From the NCBI GenBank assembly GCA_037178975.1, contig JASJZH010000001.1:7982501-8046500 (forward strand): a DNA stretch of 64,000 nt, read 5' to 3'. The notes beneath the pieces are model-generated. The model was not told the DNA's origin and did no database searches. It saw only the letters and a list, made by a program, of their open reading frames with translations. Shown in pieces: positions 50,501-60,596 of the stretch; the first letter of the stretch is position 1, and each line of letters starts with the position of its first letter. A program made the translations under genes and the position numbers. Origin of the DNA: Oscheius tipulae. Its lineage: Eukaryota > Nematoda > Chromadorea > Rhabditida > Rhabditidae.

Positions 50501-52210
50501 CTGGATTTGAATGCTCGCGGCTAAGTATTTGTGCGCGAAAAAGAAATTTCGAAATTTTCACCATCCTTATATTTTTCCGGATTTCGACCGTGTAATCAAA
50601 TTCTAGGCCTACTTGATAATAAATTTAGGGGAAAATATGCTGAAAGTAGCTAAAATAGGGAGCAGAGCCCTATTTTCGCTTTTCAGGATTTCTCAGCGTT
50701 TTTCTGGGAGATTTTTTCTCAAATTTGCTATCAAGTAGATTTTCTTGGACCCTAAATTCAATGCCAATGACAAATAACTGCTAAATGGCTGTAAACATGC
50801 TAAAATAGCAAAAATCTGCCAGCCTAGGTCCAGCTTACTGTCGATTTCTTGCGAGGTCTTTCGCACTCCACTTCTAAACTCTTTACTCACTGCTTTCGTT
50901 GGAAATGGACTATAACTGATTGCGCTATCGGCAAAGTCTGTACTTGAATAAAACAATCAAATACAGCTGTTAGAGCTCTCTTTACTACGATTCTTTCAGG
51001 AAAACAAGCCTCGTTGGCCGCCGACTTCTCGATTACGCAGTTCTCGCACGTCTGCCGCCTTCTCCTCGTTCATGGACGCTTCTGCTACAAGAGATCCTGC
51101 TCCCTGTCGCAATTCGTCATGCACAGAGGTCTCATCATATCCACAATGCAGGCCATCTTCTCCTGCGTCTTCTACTTTGCCTCCGTCTCGCTCTATCAGG
51201 GAATACTTATGGTCGCGTGAGCTATTTTTTCTGTTTGCTTAATCGGCTTTTCTTGTTCAGATACTCCACAGCCTATACGATGCTCCCGGTCTTCTCGCTC
51301 GTGGTCGACCGCGACGTGACGGCTACAAATGCCCTGACGTATCCGGAGCTCTACAAGGAACTCGGCAAGGGACGGTCACTCTCCTATAAGACCTTCTGCA
51401 TATGGGTCTTGATCAGTCTCTATCAAGGTCCGACCCATTTTAGCACAGGAAAAAAGAAGCCAAATTTCAGGATCTGTCATCATGTATGGAGCATTGCTCG
51501 TCTTCGACAACGACTTCATACACGTAGTCTCCATCTCCTTTTCGTCTCTAATCATCACAGAACTAATGATGGTCGCTATGACAGTTCACACTTGGCATTG
51601 GGCGATGCTTCTAGCTCAGGTATGTTTTCTTTTGCTTTCCTTTATATGCCGGTTTCGAATCTAGGGCAAGGGTCAACTGGATGCCTGCCTTGGATTACTT
51701 TTGCGCCATCTCTTTTTTTCTTTCTGCGGTCCTTCTTTTCTTTTTGTGGGATGATGATTTTGGAAATGGAGCCCTGAGAAGTAGCGATTTGCGTGACCCC
51801 TTGAGTATTTCGAACATTTTTGGACTATACAGATCTAGGGGTTACATTTTCTATCCAGCAAAAATTGATCGTATTCGTCAATTTTGGCAAATACAGGGAT
51901 CAAACCCGACTGGTTTTAGATCATCAGTAGAAGTTGTAACACGCTGCGCCACTCGGCAAAGGCGTTGAATTTTAAAATGCTCCAATGACACGAAAAGAAA
52001 AAACAAAAATTTCAGGCACTCTCGCTAGGACTGTATGCTGTCTCGCTAATAATCTTCGACCAGTATTTCGACCGTCAGTTTGTCCTCTCGACTACATTTT
52101 TGACGAAGACGCTGGTGATAACGATCATCAGCTGTCTGCCACTCTACGTCATCAAGGCCCTTCGACGGAAATTCTCGCCACCAAGCTACGCTAAAGTCAA
52201 CTCGCCATGA
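47537..52210 (+). CDS. P4-type ATPase, ATP9A/B (NEO1, TAT-5) group
   Basis: Sixteen exons from ATG 47537 to TGA 52210 encode about 1,029 residues. The first helices ([20 protein letters not shown]) are followed by [14 protein letters not shown], the [12 protein letters not shown] helix, the phosphorylation site [13 protein letters not shown]-like [28 protein letters not shown] and [19 protein letters not shown], joined over intron 12 to [12 protein letters not shown]. The ATP9/NEO1 group is recognised by its N-terminal and DGETDWKLK context; these enzymes act without a CDC50 partner in endosome/Golgi traffic and lipid asymmetry. Intron 12 is 604 bp with a hairpin repeat; intron 15 is 396 bp with a SINE. 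An alternative start upstream of 47537 in the same exon is open. Confidence 0.96.
50605..50745. repeat. Hairpin repeat in P4-ATPase intron 12
   Basis: CTACTTGATA (50608) pairs with TATCAAGTAG (50729), and inside it AAAATAGGG...CCCTATTTT forms a second perfect stem. A ~140-bp palindromic element unlike the AAAGTTGTAG hairpins. Confidence 0.6.
51668..51965 (-). repeat. tRNA-like SINE in P4-ATPase intron 15
   Basis: On the minus strand GCCGAGTGGCGCAGCGTG (A box) is followed by GGGTTTGATCCC (B box, near perfect). The body to its left shares GTCAACT-GATGCCTGCCTT and GCGAT-TGCG-GACC-TTGAGTA-TT-GAACATTTTT with the cluster in the CAF-1 intron (30895-30995), which identifies a family. Confidence 0.6.
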
Positions 52211-53113
52211 GTCTCTCTCGGGTTTCGAAGCAGTGTCTGTGCTTATAATCGGCTCGCTTTAATTATATACCTTTTCATCTTTCCCTATCCGAGTGTTTGT
52301 ATAATATTTTCTCACCACTTTCCCCCTTCTGTGATTGCCCTTTTCGAAAAACACTCTGCCGGGCTTTATGGTGACTATCTACAGGTTTCATTGCGATATC
52401 TTCCTTATTTCAAATGCCAATCCGGAGTTTCAGTCAAAGTATTAAATCATATTTGTATGCCCTTCTGTTCTTCTTCTTCGACTTCCAAAGGGGTTTGGGG
52501 CCTGAACGGAATATGGTTTGGGTCTATTTGAAAAATGTTATATTCCCCTGAACAGACTATTCGACTCGGTCAATTCGACGAAAATACTGATCATGAAGTT
52601 TGACTTGTTTCCTGGAGGGAGGTTGTAGACGGGTTGAAGTGAGAGGAAAGGACAGGGAGGACCAGGGCAGGTGGACAACAGGGAAGAGAACCGGGCAAAA
52701 TTCGAAACTTTTCAAACGAAACTCAGGTTACAACTTATTGAGTCTTCTAGGGGCGATAGCATTACTTGGATAGGAAGTTGGGTCGAAGAATGGCATATGG
52801 GTTCAAAGAGTGAAAGGGAGGTGGGTCCAAAGAATGGAAAGTGGGGGTCAAATAGTGAGAAGCGAGTTTAAATAATTAGCAATGGTCTCTTTAGCAATTG
52901 TTTTACTGAAGAAGGAACAAGGAAGGTACGCGAATTGGAACTGTCTACAAAAAGAAAGTTTAATAGCGAAACAAGTGCACCATTTCAACGTGAAGCAGCT
53001 CGCTTGTGTATTTGAGCGAGTTTACGCGTGCTCTGTTGGGAGGAAATCGATAGCCGTTCGCGTCTTGAATTCATCCCCATTCTCTTCCCATGTTTTCCTG
53101 TTTTACAGACGAG
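52211..53113. other. Intergenic, P4-ATPase to APH-1
   Basis: About 900 bp with no supported gene. A GTTTTACAG acceptor 5 nt before the APH-1 ATG is the only processing signal seen. No clear AATAAA near the P4-ATPase stop. Confidence 0.45.
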
Positions 53114-54663
53114 ATGGGGGTCGTGCTAACCCTGAGCTGCTACCTGGTAGCCTTCAGCCCAGCCTTTGCACTCTTCTGCCGCTTCGTCGCTCCGGATCCT
53201 CTTCGCACGATTCTTTTCGTCTTGGGGTTAGTTCTGCTTGGTTTCTCTCTATCAAATTGGTGTAGGGCTTTCCTTTGGCTAGTCGCCCTTCTTCTGTCCT
53301 CACTCCTTCACCTACTTTTTGGACTCTTCTGGTCCAATCTCTACTACATCGTTGCCGTCTCAATTCTCATCCAAGAAGGCTCCAAAATCGCCTACTTCGT
53401 CATACTGAAAAAGGCCCAACAGTGAGTTTTTCATTCAGTTTTTGTTTTCCGAAGTGGTTGAAAACAATGAGAGGTTTGAAGTAGGACAGGCAGTTAATAT
53501 TTCTGCAATCTATGAATTCTTTGGTTGAGAATCTAGAATCTCTTTCTCGTTCGTTCTACAAATGCCTCTTACGTGAGTATAGTCTGTTCAGTCGTCAAGT
53601 TGAAAACACGGTCCTTCTTTTCAATCGTGATGGGGCCCACTTTGGCTGCGTATTCGAATATGCAACATGTTCTTGTCCGAATTCTTCTTCTTTCTTCCGG
53701 CTAGCTTCAATTCTCCCCAAAGGATGCTTGAACAACTTATTGGTGCCTTTCTATGCATTTCATACAAAAAAATGTAATGGGAAGTGAAGGAAACAAGCAA
53801 ATGAGCAAAAGACAAAAAAACTAACTGAAAAAAAATGGGACCGAGACCACAGGAAACTTCATCGGAGACCAAACATTGTTCCTGGTAGTCAAGAAAGGCA
53901 ACTTTTCAGTGGTTTGAACACGATGGTGAAGAACGGCGGTGGGATAGCTGGTATCTCGGATCTGCACAATGCCAGACACATGATGGCCCTCGTCTGTGGT
54001 CTTGGCCAAGGAGTCATCTCGGCTCTCTTCGCCACAATGAACATTTTTGCTACCTTTGCCGGTCCCTACAGTCTGGGACTACCTCAAGCTCTTCAGGTTT
54101 CTTAGTCCCGCTGATTTAAAAATGTGATTTTCAGACGGGAACAACTGACGTGAACCCGGCTGGGCAGTATCTTCCCCTCTACTACGCACTCAGTGGCCAG
54201 CTTCTGGCCCTCCTCCACGTAACATGGACCATTATGGTAGCTCTCTGTTTTTCTCAAAGCTATAGTCTTTTTAGATCTGGGATACGTGTCATCGGTACTG
54301 TCATGGAGGTAAAGCCTATATTCCAGCGACTGCGGCTGTTCTCTCCCATTTCGCTGTCAGTGGACTGGTAAGGCTTTCTATGAGAGTCAGTAGTGTCGAT
54401 TTAGAGCACAATGAACGCGTCAGGATGGCAGCCAGTTGTCATCCCAACCCAGTACGCTATCCTTCTTATGTGCCTCGTCTACTGCCATTATATTATTGGC
54501 GGAACAGCTAAATCTTTCGGATCCGGTATGCATAAGGATACAAAGCTCTAAACTTGTCTTAGGTGTGACCGCGGCCTTCCGGGACTGGTTCACGTTGGCT
54601 TGGTGCAGAAAACAGTGCACTCGTAGGAACAATACGCCTGTCGAGCAGGAACATCAGGAATGA
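53114..54663 (+). CDS. APH1: Gamma-secretase subunit APH-1
   Basis: Seven exons (53114-53226, 53266-53421, 53910-54096, 54135-54236, 54275-54367, 54405-54525, 54563-54663) give 290 residues. The protein starts MGVVLTLSCYLVAFSPAFALF; TM4 carries the conserved glycine helix in ALVCGLGQGVISALF; later blocks read TGTTDVNPAGQYLPLYYALSG, HFAVSGL and STMNASGWQPVVIPTQY. Seven hydrophobic segments fit APH-1. It is the scaffold of the presenilin complex that cleaves Notch and APP-type stubs. Intron 2 (53422-53909, 488 bp) contains an end of the Merlin-type element found in full at 55065. Confidence 0.96.
53578..53670 (+). mobile_element. Solo end of the Merlin-type element in APH-1 intron 2
   Basis: AGTCTGTTCAGTCGTCAAGTTGAAAACA and the following ~65 bp (to GCGTATTCGAATATGCAAC) match the terminal repeat of the element at 55065-57211, best its right end read inward. 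The matching second end was not found, so this is a fragment or a strongly altered short derivative. Confidence 0.6.
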
Positions 54664-54805
54664 CGCGGGAAAGACTGGTAACCAGTGATCTCTATTACAA
54701 TTGCTATCGGTGATCTCATATCTCTTTTCGATAAATCTTTAACTGGACAACAAAAACTTTATAAAAACACAATCGAGAGAGTTGGAAGAAAGTGCCGAAC
54801 CCGCT

Positions 54806-57800
54806 TCAGCCAGAGGCTTTTTGGCGCTCCAGTTCCTCTGCTACCCGTTGTAGACGAGATTTTTGACGGACTGAAATTATATTAATGTGGTTTGTTAAAT
54901 GAAAATGTCAAAGTGAGCTATCAATTCAAGTTATCATACCGTACTTCTTCTAGTCAGCTCAAAAATACTAGAGTATTTTTCAAATCCTTGCGGCTGAAAA
55001 TGCGCGGCGTTTTGAGCACTTTCACATGTTCGAGAAATTTCTTCGTTTCGTGAACGTCACGTGTAGTCTGTTCAGCCGCAAAGTTGAAAACAGCCCTTCT
55101 TTTCAATCCATACGGGACATGAGCCAACGTAGCTGCATTGAATGCTCAGCCAAGCAAAGCTTTTGGTAATAGTTCGGTAGGCGGCTCGGTTCGTTCAAAC
55201 GGGTTTTCGCGCGCATTTTGTATTCGGCAGAATTTTGAAGTCTTTTTCTCTTTACGATTTCTGCACCTTTTCACTGCTTTTCTCATCTTTTTTCCTAACA
55301 TTTTATGTTTTCTCTTGTACGCTTCAAGAAATAAAAACGAGGACTACCTCGTATAATGGCAAATTTACAAATTCGTCGCTTTTTCGAAGTATTCCTGCTA
55401 TATTTCATGTTTCACGAGCGATCTTCTCCAGAAAATACCTGTCGGTTTACTACTTTTTCATTGTAAAGCAAGTAAGCGTTTATCTGTTCAACAGGTTTTA
55501 TCTTAGGCGTATAGATCTAAGCAACAAATCAAAGCCTTAAAGGCCTAGGCGACATAATATTTAGACACAAGATCCAGAAGACGTAAGAACGGATCAGTAC
55601 AAACATGACGGCCGTTTTTGGACTGCCACCAGTGGTGAGCAAGCTTGGACGGAAGAGTGGACATACGAACGCCTGGACCCATCTTGAGGAGAGGTAGCTT
55701 GATCTTGCGCCACTGCCTCTCAATCGTCTGGGTATGGCATCCAGTGGTCGGATCGATGAAATTGAGAGAGTGGTTGACGGCTTGATGAAGGAATCCATGA
55801 CGAACGCACTGACGATAGGCTCGCCATTCGTCACTAAAGATGGTAGTTCCAGCGGCCACATGCTGCTCCAGAATTGGCATCAAAGTGCTGGCAGTTCTAT
55901 CCTGGACCCAAAACATCCTACATTCCTTCGTGCTACGACAGATCATTCCAAAGAGCCAAGGTCCTGGAATTATTAAAAGTTTTCAGAAATGATTGCGCTT
56001 ACCCTGGGATCTGCGAAGATAGTTATTTGTACGGTGGCCCTGATGCCCATACCGATTGCCTTGAAGGTATCGTCCTCGGTTTGACTTTCTTCTTCCCTTC
56101 AAATAACATTCGTCAACCTCGAGAATTTCTCCGGGCCCTCCCATCTTCGGTGCTTTGGTGAGCTCTTCGATCATAACTTCGCGGATGTACTGCGACCAAG
56201 CGACTCGGGATTCCTTGCTCAGCTGACGATCAACGAGATCGGACAAGCGAGAGACAGAGAAGTCCTTTGCAAGACAGTACACGATGTAAAGAATGTCTTT
56301 CGGGTCCACCTATAGAGAACAAGAAGATTACAAGGAGAAATTCTAGAAATACTTTTCTGTTCGGGCGACCAGCAGAATCTCTCACTCATTAAAGATGGTA
56401 ATCCCGCTTGGCTGGGCTGTTGGGTCGTAGACAGACGGACCGTGATAGGCGGATTTGTGGCTGCGGCACACAGTACATTGGAAGTGCGGCGTTCCGTTGA
56501 TGATGGCTTGCGTGATTTTGCCCGTGCAGTTGGGTTTCTTCGTATTGAAGGGTTTCGACGAACAGAGAGCCATGTAGGGACTACCTTTTCTGTTGACTCC
56601 TATCGGATGACCAACAGACGGGAGCAGATTGTACCGACGGAGAAAGGCAGCAGCGAGCTCTGGGGTCCGCAGCTCCTCGTAGAGAGCGATCAGCGACGGA
56701 TCGGAACGGGGAACCATAGTTGATGGAATTGACGTTGTCAATGATCAAGTCGATTTCTATCTCTTACATTGTCAATTCCTGTATGTTTCGTTATGAGACC
56801 TACATTTGGAATCAGTTTGATAGTCCTTTACTTCATTTTGGCATGTAGATCGATACCAATTTTGCTACAACGTACTTCTTTCTTGCCTACTTACAGTATT
56901 CTATGTGTTTTATATGCGTATTGTGTTGTTTTCCGCTACCGATAAATTATTCATGAAAAACCAGCAGAAAGGTGAAAAAAAAGTGAAAAAGCATAGAAAT
57001 CGAAAAAAAGAAGAAAAATGCGCGCGAAAACCCGTTTGAACGAACCGAGCCGCCTACCGAACTATTACCAAGCTTTTTTTTCTCTTTTTCTAAAAATTCC
57101 TTTCACCGAGTACTCAACGTTAGGCTTATATTTTCGTTGTATACTCGAATATGCAGTCAAAGTGGCATAGAAATGAAGGATTGTGTTTTCCACTTTGCGG
57201 CTGAACGGACTATTTAGTGATGTTATAGACTTACCATTGACAAAAGTGATTTTGGAGTGAGCTGATACGATCGAGGTACGATTAGCCCGACTACTGGTGT
57301 TGTTCAAAGGCGCAACTTTGTTCTTTGGCAAGTGTATGACAGCCGTCTCTTCGAAGACTTCGGAGGAAATGTTCGAGTCGTCCAGAGGCGGAGAGACGAC
57401 CTCCCTCTCTACAGCAGAAACTTCTTCTGGCTCCTTCGGTCTGTTGATTTCCTATTGGAGTAGTTTTTGAATTGAAAGGAAAATTGAAACCTGCATTGGA
57501 AGGTCGCCATTGAGTCGATTCTCGTGTTCCATCTGCATAAGACGCAGTTTTCTGGCTGCTCGAGCCTCCTCTTGACGCTGTTTCAACTGCGCCTCGGCCT
57601 TCTCAACCCCCTCCTGGAGTAGAACCCAGTGCTCGATTATCTTGTCGATGTAGGCACAGAAGGTCAGATGAAAGGGCTCTTTGCACTTGTTGGCCAGCTC
57701 CCGAATCGTCTCGGCTTTTCTCTTTGGGCCGGACTGGTTGATCTTGTTCACATGGGTCACGTAAGGGAATTGGCGATATTGGGCACATAGACGGTGCAAA

Positions 57801-58627
57801 TCAGCCTGAAATCTTTCGGTATTGAGAGACAGGGCAGTTAGATGCCTCGTTAGTAAACTCCATTTCGTCCACTCGACCATGGTCGACTTTGTTTAAGACG
57901 AAGAGAATTGGCTTCCCGTAGACGTCCTTGTGCGAGATCACCTTGTTTATACAGTCGTAAGCCTGAAAAAGTTTGCTCTCCACTGTACATTTCTCTTACG
58001 AATGCATTCACATGTCCTGCGATGGCCTACAAACTTGAGGCCGATTAATGAGAGACATGTCTTCGACTCGACATCTCCAACCTTTCTAGGCGCATTATTT
58101 CAAAATCAGCGAATTCATTTCTTGTTTAACGATGACTTAAAATGATCTTGAGAATGAACGTCTTGTTATCCTGCAGATCAAATAGCTTTGCAGGGTATCA
58201 AGAAGTTCCAAAATCTCTTGTTTTGGCTCGAACTGATGATTGATCGGCTACTAGTCCTTCTCTCATTGGAATAAGTAAAAGACAAACCTCTGCCTTCCGC
58301 TGAGTATCGTCAGTGTCGACCACGAAGATGACACCGTGTACCTCGGCATAGTAATTGTCCCAAATGTCACGAATCCTCTCACCGCCGCCCAAATCATACA
58401 CACAGATGTCGAAACTGTCGCTGTAGACCATGGTCACCTTAGAGAAGCCATTGGTACTCAGCACATTTGTTGGATCTTCTGAAGATGGAAGAGGAAAATC
58501 TATGATGAGTTGGGTGGTTACCTCCTTTTATAATTTTGAGAATGGACGTCTTGCCAGCGTTGTCAATGCCCACACAGGTCAGTTTGACCTCCCTGAATTT
58601 TGATAGTGTTTCAGAAAAGGAGATCAT
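54806..58627 (-). CDS. ARL13: ARL13-type small GTPase of cilia
   Basis: Six exons (58627-58522, 58478-58288, 57962-57846, 57805-57491, 57451-57235, 54870-54806) join in frame to 336 residues. The G domain has GIDNAGKTS (P loop), DLGGGERIRDIW (switch II) and NKVD at the base-recognition site, where most ARFs have NKQD. A coiled, charged helix follows (KAEAQLKQRQEEARAARKLRLMQMEHENRL) and then a proline/acid-rich tail, as in ARL13B, the ciliary GEF for ARL3. An alternative first exon, ATGGTTGCGGGGAG at ~58740-58755 with a strong GTGAGT donor, also joins in frame at GGAGGTCAAA. The exon 3/4 intron appears to start with GC. The last intron is 2,364 bp because a Merlin-type transposon lies in it; the short last exon (VRQKSRLQRVAEELERQ) is inferred from phase and acceptor. 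Confidence 0.82.
55065..57211 (-). mobile_element. Full-length Merlin-type DNA transposon
   Basis: The ends read inward as AGTCTGTTCAGCCGCAAAGTTGAAAACA (left) and, reverse-complemented, AGTCCGTTCAGCCGCAAAGTGGAAAACA (right). An almost identical stretch, GGTAATAGTTCGGTAGGCGGCTCGGTTCGTTCAAACGGGTTTTCGCGCGCATTTT in type, lies ~95-150 bp inside both ends. The terminal repeats are thus ~200 bp, with only the outer 30 and inner ~60 bp well conserved. Between them is a minus-strand IS1595-like transposase. No clear target duplication was found by eye. It lies in the last intron of ARL13, in the same orientation. Confidence 0.8.
55545..56717 (-). CDS. IS1595/ISXO2-like (Merlin) transposase
   Basis: Three or more exons. 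The first (56717-~56393) encodes a Zn-ribbon-like region (CTGK...FQCTVC) after a 70-residue leader. The second (~56310-~56000) has DPKDILYIVYCLAKDF and EILEVDECYLKGRRKSNRGR, containing the first catalytic aspartate. The third (~55965-55545) has WLFGMICR, WVQDRTASTLMPIL, GTTIFSDEWRAY (second aspartate), HQAVNHSLNFIDPTTGCHTQTIERQW (third catalytic residue region). The core order and spacing match the IS1595 family. The joins exon 1/2 and 2/3 are uncertain; for 2/3 either CAGG|GTAAGC or CAAG|GCAATC preserves phase, the latter giving the usual NRGR-x3-G-x-W-x-FG spacing. No frameshift or stop is seen in the core, so it may be recent. Confidence 0.8.
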
Positions 58628-58889
58628 ACCGGACTATATTCGGCCGAGAATTGCAACAGCAACCGAAGACCATGTGGCATGGGGACGAGCTCCGAGAGGG
58701 GGACCAAATGCAGAAGGAAGAAAGCTGACTACTCACCTCCCCGCAACCATGGCAACCTATCGCCAGACCGGAAGACTGCCTGACCAATTGGGATGCTTAG
58801 AAAGATGCTAAAGGCTACTGGAAAAGGACTGTTTGTGAGAGACATATCAGAAGATGCTGTTGTAGAGGTATGGCTAATCCAGATGCGTT

Positions 58890-59110
58890 TTTCTGAAAGA
58901 GCGAGTAGACTACTAGCACACGGTATAGCTTCGAAACCAGCTGCCGACGGCAGAATCGCAACCCTTTGGTCTTGACTCAGAATACATACAGGCGGTTGCA
59001 CCGCTTCCCTTGTAGCAGTTTCCTCCACAGCTGGCTTTTTCTCTTGTTTCTTGACATGGAATGACTTGTCAGAATTTTTGGGTATTAGTGTTGACAGGTG
59101 CGGGCACCAT
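58890..59110 (-). repeat. Left arm of a ~200-bp inverted repeat
   Basis: CCTGTCAACACTAATACCC read from the right end, then CATGTCAAG, GAGGAAACTGCTAC, GCAACCGCCTGTA and CTGCCGTCGGCAGCTG recur in the same order in the arm at 60200-60420 but inverted relative to it. The two arms flank ~1.1 kb and suggest a foldback-type or non-autonomous DNA element. Confidence 0.55.
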
Positions 59111-59269
59111 GACAGACGGACGGAAAACATAGCTCTTTAGTAAAGAAAGATTTATTATTGAGAGAAAGGCTGGTACCATCGCTACAGCCAGATGCTATCA
59201 GTTTAGTCCCCTCTTCTATCCTTTCACACTGCTACTTATGCCTTGAAACAAGAGCACATTAACTTACCG

Positions 59270-59372
59270 TAAAAGCTCTAATATAAGCACCCCTTACGTA
59301 AGAAATACGCAAATACGTATACGCGTTTTTCGGGGTCAAGACGATTTTTTCTGACTTTTTGTTGTGACAAAC
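59270..59372. repeat. Dispersed repeat, second copy
   Basis: TACGTAAGAAATACGCAA, then TTTTTCGGGGTCAAGACGA and TTTTTTCTGACTTT. The same words in the same order are found at 4165-4225 in the zinc-finger gene. Confidence 0.6.
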
Positions 59373-60199
59373 GCGAATACGTAATTGCGAATTTCTTAGG
59401 TTAGGGGATAATTATTTTATAAGGCCGGCAATCGGAGGACGATGTGCTGAAAAGACTATCAGACCGCAGAATGCTTCGGAATCGAATTATTCAAAAGGTC
59501 TGCGGGTCTAAACAGCTTGTATCGTGCACTTTTATCGAGCTCTTAGACAGATTCAGGGTAATAGTTCTGGGCATTCAATGCGGTTGAGGATTTTACAAGT
59601 CCAGGACCTGGGAAACAACTATTGGAAAATGGAGAAAAGACAAAAACTATAATATGGATACTTACCTGATAGTATCTAGCTGTGGCGATGGAACCAGCTA
59701 CCATGTCTCCATCCTTCAGTCCATGAATCAAGATTGGCAGTCAGGATCGATACGGGAAGCATAACAGTCATACCAGTCCGCTCACGGAAAGAGCTCTGAT
59801 CTTTGCCGTGCTTCTGTCGCTGGATACCACGAAAACGAGGGGAATGAGAAAGTCGGAAAGAAGAAAGAAACGTACAGAAGGATACTTAATGGTCCAGGAC
59901 CCTCAAGCCCTAATTCTTTCAAGACACCACCCTCAGCCTTCGTTATCTGATTTGCTGGTTATAAGAACCACCGAAGCCTGATGCGGCCCTCGGTTCGGAG
60001 CTGAGAGTGTTCGGATCTGGGTTGCTCGGAACTAAGTCTGAAGACGAAAGAAAGGGTGCGAGAGAGACAGTGCAAAAGTTTTGATTTGGGTAGACTACAT
60101 AAAGGAAAAGGGGTGAGAGAAACAGCGAAAGTAGTTCGGGTAGACTACTTGGAAAGAAAGCAACTTGACCTGGGTAGAACTGAAGAGGAGGCGATCTTT

Positions 60200-60420
60200 C
60201 AGAGGGAGCCCGCACAATTGCCTGTCAACACTAACACCCCAAAAAGCTGGCAAGCCATTTCATGTCAAGAGACAAGGGGACAAGTCAGTTGTGGGGGCAA
60301 CTTCTGTTACGTGGGAAGCTGTGAGCCCGCCTGTTATCAATTCTTATCCAAGGCCAAAGTGCTGCGAGGCTGCCGTCGGCAGCTGCTTGAGGAACTAAAT
60401 AGCAGCTACTGCTTGTCATG
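60200..60420 (+). repeat. Right arm of the ~200-bp inverted repeat
   Basis: Begins CCTGTCAACACTAACACCCC and carries CATTTCATGTCAAGAGACA, GTGAGCCCGCCTGT and GCTGCCGTCGGCAGCTGCTT, matching the arm at 58890-59110 with mismatches throughout. Confidence 0.55.
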
Positions 60421-60596
60421 CCAATTCTTGTCAGAATCGACAAGTTTTGTTTAGGAGTTTTGAAAAGATCGCTTCTCTATTGCACTTGCTCAAGAAAGAA
60501 GTATTTATTGAACTCCAAGAAGTAATTACGATTACAAGATAGTGCTACCGAGGGGAGCGTAAGGCAAAAAAGGTACATAGATCAGATTTACAGGGT

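Larger units (their letters stand above)
58628..60596. other. Non-coding region between ARL13 and ADRM1, mostly repeats
   Basis: About 2 kb with no supported gene. It holds an inverted repeat pair (58890-59110 / 60200-60420), the dispersed segment at 59280-59370 shared with 4140-4230, and possibly the alternative ARL13 first exon near 58740-58755. Frames here that look protein-like on opposite strands are the two arms of the inverted repeat. Confidence 0.55.

Noticed and set aside
58729-59130. Minus-strand protein-like frame (134 codons) upstream of ARL13
   Set aside because: It coincides with one arm of the inverted repeat; the other arm yields a similar peptide on the opposite strand. No splice context.
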